From: Lepidodermella squamata
Taxonomy: Eukaryota; Gastrotricha
Length of the DNA stretch: 64,000 nucleotides
Direction of reading: 5' to 3'
Assembly: GCA_047495785.1 (NCBI GenBank)
Contig: JBLDXI010000017.1
Span: forward strand, 2,046,001 to 2,110,000
The notes under the pieces were generated by a model that made no database searches, was not told the origin of the DNA, and was given only the letters and a program-made list of their open reading frames with translations. Position 1 is the stretch's first letter. Each line of letters opens with the position of its first letter. The position numbers were made by a program, and so were the translations under genes. Below are positions 44,001 through 55,100 of this stretch, one piece after another.

Positions 44001-47000
44001 TAATTCAATAAAAAGGCTGAGGAAACCAACAGGCAAAAAGCAACTTTCGGATTGCTCATTGAGATATCTCTATCGGCAATTGGGGGGATTGCCTTATACG
44101 ATACGACATATATAATATACCGATTTAGAAGGCTCTGCCTTATAATTTTATCAATAAACCCGCCACCCGTGCCTTATAAACGAGACCTGTCCTTTATTTT
44201 GCCCCTGCCCTATATTTATCGGATTGAATTTTGAGCTGCTGTAACACAACTGTTTTCGAGCCAGTACTATCTTTCACCTCTTTATAAGCGTTGATAGGAT
44301 TGTAAGGAGATTATTAAGCGGATTAAACTGCACTCTCGCGCGATTCACGTGAGTTGGAATCCTCAAGAAGCTGAGGGGTACCACTTGAGACATGCACGTA
44401 ATTTGGCCCCTGTCTTATTGTAATGGGTCCCAAAATTCGCCTCTGAAAGCAGCAACAAGCGTATTTATTAAAGCAATATCGCCTAGCATAAGCGTCGCAT
44501 GATGTGAATCGGAAGGCACTATTTCTGGGAAACCACCGGACTTTTTCAAATTCACCGTGGAACAGCTTTGCGGTAACTCGTCCGATCCTCCCTAGCCCGT
44601 TTCATTTAGTTTTATTTAGTGGATTTAGCTGTCAACTGTCAAGCAAAAGAAATCTCCATTCATGTGCCTATTTGCGGTTTCAAGCGATTTAAGGATCGCA
44701 TGAGTTGCCGGCAAGCTTCCCCAAGCTGTTACATGCCGTGAACACAAAAAAATCCAGTAGTTCGACAGACTATGGATGTAAGAGAGAAAATAAGCTTCAA
44801 ACACTGTTTCTTGCATTTTCCAACCTAGAAAATTGCGTTCGCTGCCCTACTACTTTGCCTTGACGAAATTAGTCAAGAGTCCTCTTTCTGAACTTTCTTG
44901 GACACCTTGCAACTTTTTTTCGACACCGACGACGATATAGTCGGGTAAACCTCTTGGTTTGGCACAATGCATGTCTAAGCATGGTCTATTTAAACTTGGT
45001 GTGGGGCGCTACCTTTTGAAACATCGCTCAACTCGAAGGATTAATCATCAGTGAACGTGAAAATAATTAAAGGATGTTGATTCTCGGGGGATTGTCGTGA
45101 TCAGAATTTGCATTCGGGGTATATATCCGAATAAACCACCAACAATAACCACCGGTAGTACCAGTGAAAACCGCAGTAGCAATTTTGCGATAACGTCTGA
45201 GCGAAGAAAGTTTTTAGAGAAATCTTTCCTTTTTAACCACAAATTGCGTATCAACATAAATGCTCAGCTCACCCGCATGACAATGGCAAAAAGCTAGCTA
45301 CAATATCAGGTATGATGGCAGAGAAATGTCAGGGAGAAGCTACTCACTTGATGAGCGAAAAAAATCGCGAAAATCGTTAACATAAAAAAGCCAGCTTAAC
45401 CATACGAAATGATTTTATGCTGCAAGATTGTAGCTTGAGTGGTAACTCTGGCCATTCCTTTCTCTATGGTTCTAACAATCAAGAAATTTACCCTCAGATC
45501 CACTTGCAACGAAGTCTTCATTATGGCCACCGAACGTGGAGTAGATAGCGAGGTTGGCTTGAACGAAGCCGAATAGCTTTCGTATCAGGTGTTTTTCGCG
45601 GAGATCCCACAAATGCACACCGTTTTCTGCAATATTGACAGCAGCGTAGCGACCGTCCAGTGTTAGACTGAAAGACAATATTCGCTGGTCTTCCTTGATG
45701 CTACACACAAAAAACCATCTTAAAATCCCAGAATTCAAGAGTTTTAGAGAAATTACAGCTGTTTGTCGGACCGGTCATCGAAATTGAACAACCTCAGGCG
45801 AGAATGAGTGTCAGCGATAACAACGGAAGCATGGGTACCCGGCATCCACGCAATGTCTTGCAAACGAATACCTTCGATTTGTTTGACAACAGTTCCATTC
45901 AGGTCGCAGAGGTACAGCTGACCGCGAATTCCTCCAGTGGCGAATAAATCGCCGGTAGGCCCAACAAAGCAGCCGTACGTCAGACTGTCATCGCCGTTGA
46001 TATTCGTTTTAAGGCGGACGGTCATCAACTGCACGTCGAAGACCATCACCTCTGTGCAGTCGTCAACACCACATGCCAAAACGAGTCGGCTATCAGGGCT
46101 CCACGCCACGTAGCTTATTGGCCGCCACTCGCGGGAGCAGTGGCGCGTTAACTGGTGAGTTTCCTAGAAGATAATCACATAACGTTATTACGATTACTAG
46201 CAAACACATTATTTTTTGCGCCTCATCGCTCTATAATATCAAACTGTGCATATTTGCCAGCCGCTTTTGCGCGGCGGGGTACGGTATATGGTAAATAAAA
46301 AGGCGGCAAACGCTCCGCAAACAGGCCCAAAAATCAGCGCGGTATAATATTTCACGTACGGTTTACAACAAACCTTATTAACGTTCCATATGATTAGATA
46401 GCGATCTCTCGAGCCAGTGGCAAGAAATTTGCCGTCAGGCGAAAACTTGAGATGTAATACTTCATCACAGTGGTCAGTCAAGGTTTGCTTCAATGTACAA
46501 GGTAGACGCTCCCTAAATTGACAAGACAATAATCATTTTAATGAAGCTATTACATCAAGAACTTACTTTGAGCATTTATGATCAGATAGCAGTGATATTG
46601 AATCAACAGAATCGTAGAGTTTTGTATTGTGAAATCGGCACTGTTTTCGTTGGCTCTCTACGGCTTGAGCTAACAGGTTTCGTAGCCGAGCGGGTGGAAG
46701 CATCATACACTCCGGAAGAAAGCCCTGAATTTTATCCACAACTTGCTGTCTGTTTTCTCGACATCGGCCAGATAAACCGATATGTTTCCGCAGCAAATCA
46801 GGCGGCACGAAGAACGATCTAATGAATCAAACTTATTTTAGTCAAAACTAAACAATTATAAGATGATTTGACTCACATGCTCAGCTGCTGCAACCGCTGT
46901 GCATCACAGTTCATACAAGAAAGCTCTGATCGCAAGCATGCCAGTGCTTTCGAAAACTTTCCCTCATCGAGCAGTTCTAGGAATTTCTGCTCCAGTATGG

Positions 47001-47569
47001 CAAACTTCACCTTCTAGAAACAAAATATGTCGTAAATAATCAGACCAATTAGTGCGTTTTAAAGCGTACTTGGTATGCAGATGCATCGCTGAGGTTATTC
47101 TTTAGGTTTTGGAGCTCACTGATTGCCTGTTAAAATAAAAATATAAACATTGGCTAAGAGCCAACAGGCAAATGCCAACCTGTTCCCAATTGCCACTGAG
47201 AACGGAAACACGAAACCTCGATATCAATGGATTTTCAAAATGGAAGCCCGACTCTTCCACCAGCTCTTCCGCAGTTCTCCTGAAAAATTTTACGATGCAA
47301 TTACAGCAAGGGTGGAATAAAATAACTAACTCGAAGCCAAGATCACGCAATGCTTGACCGATCAAACGAATGAGCTCTTGCTGACGCTCACTGAGCACTA
47401 ATCCATTCTTACGAGTTTTCGTGTGATTTTTTGTAGCTATATGCTTTGGTGCTTTGATTATTGGAGCATATTCCACGGTATCATCCTCGGAACCATTGTT
47501 GGTCTCGTGAGTTCCGTTATGATGATCATTGTTGGAATGCACGCCACCACCATTTCTGCAGTTTTGCAT
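41062..47569 (-). CDS. WDR26: WDR26/GID7-like LisH-CTLH-WD40 protein, nine exons
   Basis: Minus-strand exons: 47569-47331, 47279-47180, 47126-47070, 47013-46877, 46818-46567, 46512-46374, 46163-45757, 45700-45492, 41807-41062; all GT-AG with matching phases; 761 aa from the Met used. LisH (ERQQELIRLIGQALRDLGF), CTLH (KFAILEQKFLELLDEGKFSK), the WDR26-typical MMLPPARLRNLLAQAVE, then WD40 blades (ATGSRDRYLIIW, YVAWSPDSRLVLACG, GGHNEDFVASGSE, EGHSKPVNCVHWNP). Family: substrate-receptor scaffold of the CTLH/GID ubiquitin ligase. The start is uncertain: the frame stays open upstream to about 47700 without a Met, with a possible acceptor near 47644. The last exon adds a tail of about 190 residues beyond the final blade, with Asn/Gln-rich, poly-acidic and Ala-rich parts absent in human WDR26. 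AATAAA overlaps the stop codon. Confidence 0.94.
42539..42719. mobile_element. 181-bp hAT-type MITE
   Basis: Terminal inverted repeats CAGTGCTCCGCAAACT are perfect over 16 bp, begin with CAG and resemble the common hAT consensus. The flanking 8-mers (ATTTAAAT and ATATAAGC) match at 5 of 8 positions, consistent with a decayed target duplication. No coding capacity. A single diverged end of a related type (CAGTGGTGCGCAAACTCG) lies at about 25220. Confidence 0.7.
43226..43259. mobile_element. 34-bp perfect hairpin flanked by an 8-bp direct repeat
   Basis: CTTGGAGTAATGACT, the loop CATT, then the exact inverse of the first 15 bases. The 8 bp immediately left (43218-43225) and right (43260-43267) are identical, CAAAACCT. 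This is the signature of an insertion with an 8-bp target-site duplication, reduced to two terminal inverted repeats. Confidence 0.65.
43650..44120. mobile_element. Fold-back element with about 80-bp arms
   Basis: Arms 43650-43733 and 44044-44120 are inverse, sharing TATCTCAATGAGCAATCCGA and GTCGTATAAGGCAAT. About 310 bp lie between. No coding capacity. It lies in the last intron of WDR26. Confidence 0.65.
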
Positions 47570-48420
47570 GTTTCGAGTGCTTCTGTTACGCTTTCGTGAA
47601 GGTAGAGAAGACTTAGGAGGCGACTCGCTGTCACCTCCGGGCTGCGAAGATGATGGTAGAGATACGGCTTCCAGAATGACGAATACACCTCGTGTGGCCG
47701 GGTGTAGAAATTAAGCCACACGTTACGATAATAAAAAAGGACGAAAATATGTGTTCCGTAAAGATTCACCACGACAGGCAAACAGATTCGGATTCACTGA
47801 TGCAAGATAGTATGCTAAGAAATTCACTAACGAAACGCTAACATGCGAGTACAAAAAACGCACTTGCATCAAGGCTTGAACGAAACAAAGCACAAAGCGA
47901 AAAAACTGAAAGAGGAACTTTTTCGCGAGCCAACAAGTACATTTAATTTCCATTTTGATTTTTATGTAGGCAGCAAAATTCAAAATTCAAATGGCTTGCT
48001 GCAAAATATTAAATTTAACATACGTAAAGAACAAATAACACACCTTATAATTCCTGTCATTTTTCCGTCCCACGTGACATTTTCAAGAATCGAAGACCCC
48101 TCAGGTGTTATGCTGCCAGCCAGTTTTCCTTTGAAACTTCGGCGTTTGACCTTAGTCATTGGTCGTTAATTAGTTTAGATTTCATTTACACTTTTCGAGA
48201 TGTCCAAGCTCGTTTTTATTTGTATTTGTGGGCAGTAGGACAAGATATGTCCTTACCAAAGTCCTAAGAACTACACATTTCCAACTGTGATGTAACCATT
48301 GCTCTATTTGATTTATTCGTCTTTGCGATGTATTTATTGCGATGTTTCCTTGAGAAGCATTCATTTTGGTTAGTATTTCTTCTAGGTTATTATAATATCG
48401 CTGCGTTGGTTTATTACAAC
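47570..48420. promoter_or_regulatory. Shared upstream region of WDR26 (-) and the CULT-domain gene (+)
   Basis: The two genes diverge from this 850-bp interval, so it probably holds both promoters and possibly the 5' end of WDR26. No TATA box was assigned. A T/C-rich tract ending in TCTAG (48381-48385) lies 36 bp before the CULT ATG and resembles an acceptor. Confidence 0.4.
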
Positions 48421-48924
48421 ATGAACGTCATCATTTTATTGTCCTGTTTCATGAGCTTCGTAATCGATGTTTTGTCGACTTCAGCATCCAACATAATTTG
48501 TCGAAAATGTGGCTTGAACATAACAGATTCCTCTTTGCTCTTCAATTTACCCTCGGATGTGGCTCGTGATGCCAACGAGAAGCGCATGTATTACAAAAGT
48601 GACGTTTTGACCCAGTTATTTCGTAACCCTCAAGGCAAATATTTCGAGCTTGTTACAACAACTCGAGCTAATCTGAAATGCAATGAGCATGCTTCTACAG
48701 AGAATACATTTTTCGAAGGTTACGCCTGGACCCCCTGTGTTTGTCCTCATTGCGGAGTATTCCATGGATGGCTTTTTACTTCGACGAAAGATCCTGAGGG
48801 CCACTGTGACGCTTCCAAGACGAAAAATTGCGATGCTCCCACGGCTTTTTATGGTCTTGCGATTGATGATTTGGTTCATAAGTCAGATTATGATCTTCTA
48901 AAGGGCATCAAGCAGGACTTGTAA
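48421..48924 (+). CDS. Secreted CULT-domain protein (cereblon-like ligand-binding fold)
   Basis: Intronless, 167 aa from the ATG at 48421. This start is preferred to the in-frame ATG at 48328 because it opens a clean signal peptide (MNVIILLSCFMSFVIDVLS). The mature protein is a CULT domain: zinc ligands C27-x2-C30 and C108-x2-C111, then FFEGYAWTPC and FHGWLF. Compared with the thalidomide-binding domain of cereblon, the second and third cage Trp are present (W103, W117), and the first is replaced by Phe (F97 in NTFFEGYAW). There is no Lon-like or DDB1-binding part, so this is not cereblon. Secreted CULT-only proteins are known as a family in invertebrates, with unknown ligand. It is divergent with WDR26 and 230 bp upstream of EPRS on the same strand. 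An N-glycosylation sequon (NIT) follows the first zinc pair. Confidence 0.85.
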   Translation: MNVIILLSCFMSFVIDVLSTSASNIICRKCGLNITDSSLLFNLPSDVARDANEKRMYYKSDVLTQLFRNPQGKYFELVTTTRANLKCNEHASTENTFFEGYAWTPCVCPHCGVFHGWLFTSTKDPEGHCDASKTKNCDAPTAFYGLAIDDLVHKSDYDLLKGIKQDL

Positions 48925-49153
48925 CCGTCGAAATATGCGAACAAATACCTATGAAATGCATCTCCTGCATATTTGAAAGCTTTCAATTTTCATTAACTGT
49001 GACTATCATTGCTTCAAAATTTTGTTTATTGTTCATTCTTCAAATCCATTCTGGACGCGCATTTCGCGCGGAAGTTTTTCTATAAAATATTTATCTTCTC
49101 AACTGTCCAATTTTTTTAGATTCTTTTTAGCGTTCAGAGTTGAATAACCGGCC

Positions 49154-52100
49154 ATGAAAGTCAGGTTCAACGCCGCTTTGTACCCGCGAATTCACTTGGC
49201 GTGCATATACGCTGCTGATAAAAAGCTTGGCTTTGTTGCAGAGGAAACCGCCACGACTTCCATTTCCCTTGTCAACGGCTCGACTAAGTACCTTTTTCAA
49301 TTGTTGTGTATCTTCCCTTTACTTGCTGCAATTTACGCAGAGATTACGATGGAAAAAACGAGCTTTCAGCTTTAGTGGACATTGGTCAGTGCGTGGGCTT
49401 GCTTCCTAAAGATGGCACTGTTATTCATATCACTGAGGTTAATATTCATCAATAAAATATATTCGTCATGATTTTATAATGTTTTTCAGGTCGAACATTG
49501 GCTTAACTTCACGTTGAGCTACTTGAATCTCAGCGATCCTAATTCCTCTCATTTGTCTTACCTCGACACTCAGCTTGCTTCTAAGAAAGATCTTTATCTA
49601 GTCGGTGGTCGGTTAACTATCGCTGATCTCGCTTTATTTGCTACACTTGCTAGTTAGTTTTCAAGTTCATAATTCTTTTTCTATTTTATTGATAGCCGTG
49701 TTATTTCACAATCAGAATATCCTTCGGCGGTTCTCGAGTCGTATAGTAACGTGACCAAGTACTTCTCCCATTTGTCTGCAAGTAACAAGTCATTTGCCAA
49801 TTTTGCCGGAAATATGACTAATACCACAGAACAACAAGCTCCGGTCGCCAAAGCTGCGGCTAATGCTCCAAAGGCTAGAAAGCAAGAGGGAAAATACATA
49901 GAATTGCCTGGTGCTGAAATCGGCAAAGTCGTTGTCCGTTTCCCTCCGGAAGCTAGTGGCTATCTGCACATCGGCCACGCTAAAGCTGCCCTACTAAACC
50001 AATTCTACCAGCAGTCATTTCAAGGCAAATTGATTCTACGTTTCGACGACACTAACCCGGCGAAGGAATCCGAACACTTTGAGCAAATCATTTTAGAAGA
50101 TTTGAAAAAACTCGGCGTTACCTACGACATGTTCACTCGAACTTCCGGTCATTTCGATAAATTGCTGACCTACTGCGAGCAGCTGATTAAACAAGGCGAT
50201 GCGTATGTCGACAACACTGATGCTGAAACTATGAGGAAAGAGCGTGAGTTGCGCCAGGAATCAGTTTGCCGCAGTGCTACAGTTGAGCAAAATCTGAAAT
50301 TATGGGAAGAGATGAAGAAAGGCAGCGAGATTGGGCAAAAGTGCTGCGTTCGTGCGAAAATTGACATGAAAAGTGACAACGGATGCCTACGTGACCCCAC
50401 GTTATACCGCTGCAAAAATGAAGAACACGTGTCTACCGGAACTAAATACAAGGTTTACCCTACCTACGACTTCGCCTGCCCTGTTGTCGATAGCATTGAA
50501 GGCGTGACCCACGCCCTTCGTACCACCGAGTACCACGATCGTGACGACCAGTATTACTGGATTATTCAAAAACTGGGTCTTCGTAAACCACATATCTGGG
50601 AATACAGCCGTCTTAATCTGCAGAATACAGTTATGTCTAAGCGGAAATTGACGTGGTTGGTTGATAATGGCTACGTTTCTGGATGGGACGATCCTCGCTT
50701 GCCGACTGTTCGAGGCGTTTTCCGCCGTGGTATGACCGTTGAGGGTCTGAAAGAGTTCGTTATTGCTCAAGGGTCGTCAACCAAGGTAGTCACCATGGAC
50801 TGGAGCAAGATTTGGGCGTTCAATAAGCAAGTTATCGACCCGATTGCCCCTCGCTTTGTCGCGATTTTGAAGGACAATGTTGTTGAAGTTAATGTTGAGG
50901 GCGCTGAAGAAACGTCGAAGAAAATGCCGAAACACCCGAAAAACGAGTCTGTCGGCGAGAAAACCGTTTGGTATTCGAAAAAATTGGTTCTCGATCAAGC
51001 CGATGCCGCTGCGCTGAAAGAAGGCGAAATCGCGACTTTCGTCAATTGGGGCAATGTTGTTGTCAACAAGATCAAGAAGTCTGCTAAAGCGGACGCTGCT
51101 ATCGAGTCGATGGATATCAAGTTGAATTTGGAGAATACCGACTACAAAAACACCCAAAAATTCACGTGGTTGGCGCAAACACCGTCTGCTCCTCTTATTC
51201 CGACTGTTTGCGTTCATTTCGGCCCAATTTTGTCGAAACCAGTTCTTGGCAAAGATGACGACTTCAAGGATTGCGTCAACACTGATTCGCTTTTCAAGTT
51301 CGAAATGCTGGGCGAACCTGGTTTGGCTGAGCTGAAGAAGGGCGATATCATTCAGTTGATGCGCCGTGGCTATTATATTGTTGACGAACCCTACCAGGCT
51401 CCAGAGTAAGTCCTGCTTTGTTTTCTAGACTATAGCGAAAAAGTTTTAAGGTGGCATTTTTATCTCCCTAATTTTTTAAAATTTGCTATCGATTTATACA
51501 GTTGCCTAAATTTTTAAATAACGTATTTCAAACTGAAAGGTAATACGTTTTAGAAGGCTTTGATTACATGCACTTGTTACCTGGCGAAAACACGTGGTTG
51601 TGGGCAGCACTACATTGCTACCACTGTAGTTCGCAATATTTATGTCATACTAATGTCTGTATTTGAACTGTAGCCCGAACACTTGCAAAGCACATCCGTG
51701 CGTCCTCTTCCATGTACCTGACGGTCATACGAAAGAACTGCCGACAGCGGTGACCGTCGGCAGCGCCGCCTCGACAAACAACAACAACAAGCCAGCTGAA
51801 GCCGCCAAGAAAGACGCTGCTCCAGTTTCTGGTTCTGGCGATGCAATAAACGCGAAAATCGCCGAGCAGGGCAACAAAATTAGGCAACTGAAGCAAGACA
51901 AAGCTGCCAAGGTGTCTACTCTAGTTTCCCCCATTCGCTTGCTGTTTTGTTTGCAAACCCCCCACAAAATAACTTCGAATTCTTTATTATTACTAACATT
52001 TCACCCCTTGACCTGATTTTTCATTCTAGGTTCGCTAATTCCTGCATTTTCTATGTGTTGTATAGGCTGTTATTGACGCTGAAGTACAGGCCCTCCTTGC

Positions 52101-55100
52101 GCTCAAGGCTGAATACAAAAAAGTCACTGGTCAAGATTGGACGCCGCCCCCTGCCGATTCCGCTAAGAAACCCGCTGAGCCAGCTAAAAAAGCCGCTGAA
52201 CCCGCCAAACAAGCGACAATGACAGTTGGAAACCCTGAAGTTGTTGACAAGCTGAACGATGATATCGCCAAGCAGGGCGACAAGATCCGTCAATTGAAGA
52301 CTGATAAAGCTGACAAGGTATGATTTTGGATCTAAATAATTGGAACAATAGAATCGATGCTCCTGCCCTAAATTTAAGCGTCCAAATTCCGTTTCTTTGC
52401 GATTTCACTTTTCTTAATTGTTACTGATGGCTTCCATGACCCGGAAATGTATTAATATAGCTTCCTGGTAGTTCGCAATGGTTCGCAAAATGGCGCACGC
52501 GAGGCCTTAGATCTGACTCTCTACTCTCTACTCCTCTAATAACTACTCAAAATTGCACCTGAACAATCTGATCAAAGTAGTAAAATTTCTAGACTGTTTC
52601 AGTTGACTATAGAGCTCAAAAACCGGAAAACTTGACTCGCTCGGCTCGACTCTCCATAGTCAAGTGACTTATGTCTATATTGTCCACCTTGCCTCTTAGA
52701 TCGGATATTATAGTGCATTCGCAGCCTCCTTAAATAGATTTTAGGCCGAACAAACTGTTGACCCTGATGCATTTTCAAAGTTCAGGTCACAAAGTTACCA
52801 GCTCGTTACGATTTTGAATTGTGTCATAACCACAAAAGTAACAAAAAGGAAGGTCCATTCAGTCCGTTTCGAAGTCAGTAGGTACATGAGTATACAAATA
52901 ATACCGTATTACTGCGCTTCCACACTGCCGGCCACAAAATTCCGAAGGTGAATTCGATGCGTATCGATTTAATGAGGAGTTTCAAAAAATTGACGAGTTC
53001 CATTGGCCAAAGAAAGCTTAAAATTCTTCAACTTCTTAAAACTCATTAAATCGATGCACATCGAATTCACCTTCGGAATTTTTTGGCCACCCTGTATTAG
53101 ATATTAAGATTCAGCGTAAAAGTTCCACGGTCTTAACTGGGTGTGCCGACAAATGAGTACCGCGTCATTTAAAAAACGATACTTGAGTTCGCGACGTTTG
53201 CTCCCAAATTGAAAATAGGGCGACATTTATCGGGCGCAAATGTGGCGGGCCTAACTCAAGTGCCGCCGGGCGCATCTGTCGTGTATGCCAATTCCGCCCC
53301 TGAATATTTTAATTTAGGCGGAAATGTTGCGTTATCAAGTGTCGTTTTTTAAACTGTTTTATGCTCATTTGCCGGTGCTCAAGTGTTGCGGCACTCATTT
53401 GTCGTCACACCGATGCGGCGGGTCGAATGGTTTTACTTGCACCCAGTTGAGGCTATAAACTTGATAATTAGAAGGCAACGCGCGATAACTTGAGGTTTCA
53501 GAAATTAGTTGACCTTCTGGAAAATTATCAGTTTTTATGAGTTTTGAAGTATAAATCCTTTAACTGATGATGAACGTAGTATAGCATCGCTCGTCTTTAA
53601 TTCATAGTTTTATTTTGAACCAATTATTGAATATCGTCGAAGCGTCTGATTAGCGGTAGTTTGCCTACAGCGGATTTGAATCGCGCTCGCTAACAACTAG
53701 CCGAGATATCTACCTGCGCTGCTGGTTTGGCGCCGTTAGCAGACGTTCCTTTTGCCGCCGCATGCTAGTTTAATTTGATTTTTTTGTCGAGTTCATCAAT
53801 TGGTGTAAACTTAGTAGCTGCTGTCTGAGAGGGTTAAACTTCTATCTAATTCTAATATCTAATGGCATGAAATTCCGCACCGTTTAAAAACTCGCCAAAC
53901 TTGTTTTGTTGATCATTTATCAAAGGCGCGCGCTGGTTAGTAAACCTTGCAGTAAATTTCTGTTTAAATATTCCCTTCATTCTCCTGTAATAATAATAGT
54001 AATAATAATATTGCTCGAGGTCACCACGGGGTCGTGACTCGGACGTCGTTGTTCGTTGTCAAGTTGTGTTCGCTCCTCTGCGATAGAAAAACCCTCGCCT
54101 TTTGCCAGTGTCCCAATAGTAATACAATATATAAGCACAACGTGGGCGCACGGTAATACGGTAATAATAATTACAATAAGTCAACTTTCTAAAATGTTTT
54201 GAGCTGCCAACAATTACTACCCATGACATCGTGATCTCCGTGATCAATGACTCAACGCGCATCGTGAACAACCACATTTAAAATAGATGACGATGAAATA
54301 ACTGATTGTGTAAAATTCCATAAGGCAACCAATCACGGTGGTGATTACCTGAACATTGATTTTTTTCAATAAACTCGCTGTTTATTAAGCACATTGGAAA
54401 ACCACAGTTGCACCACTTGGGAGAAACAAAGCTATAAGACAATTTCAATTTCAATAATATTGAAAGCGACTGGAATAAAACTGTGCCATGATAAGCTAGG
54501 GATTTTAAACGTGGCTTGTGCGCTGCGGGTTCGAGTTGTATGATTTGGTGTTGAAATGGTTTATTTTATGGCTTAGGATGCTTCTCTCAAGACACTTACC
54601 GTCAAATCTGAATTAGAGGGCACTCAATCAAGGCCAAACCCCTGCTTTATAAATGAGACATTCCTTTTATTTCGACTCTGCCCTCTATATTATGAATTTA
54701 ACTTTTTGCCTCTTGAACGTTTTGTTTACCGTTTACTCGTTGCGAGTAGGCGATTAGCTGTTCAGTTAACGGTCTTACTTGCTGTTTACACCTGTTTATC
54801 TTTGTATTGTATTGTATTGTATTTTCCAAATTCAATCAAAAATAATTACAGAATTTAAGGTTAACAATCATTGAGGAAAATGGATTAGAATACAAAGGGC
54901 AAGTTCTGCCACTTACATGTACCTACATTATAACATATTTTCATAGCGCGCAAAGTGGATAATGTTTACAGTATTGAGCTGCGAAGATGACTAGAAAGAT
55001 CACAAGTCATAAGCTTATGTTTGAAAATAACAGAATTATTAGAAGATACTATATCGTTTTACAATTTATTCCAGATCGGAGCTAGTCGGTTTACAAATGA

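Larger units (their letters stand above)
42250..44230. repeat. Cluster of nested inverted repeats in the last WDR26 intron
   Basis: Blocks with spaced GGGCG motifs occur at about 42360-42490 (inverse) and 43555-43640 (direct), sharing ACTTTTAC and the CAGATTTTA end. Related GCCCT-rich sequence recurs at about 44130-44225 and, diverged, at 54640-54720 in an EPRS intron. Individual elements inside the cluster are listed separately. Confidence 0.5.

Noticed and set aside
48328-48420. In-frame upstream ATG that would extend the CULT protein by 31 residues
   Set aside because: The extension adds a second hydrophobic stretch, while the ATG at 48421 gives a standard signal peptide. The shorter start was preferred.
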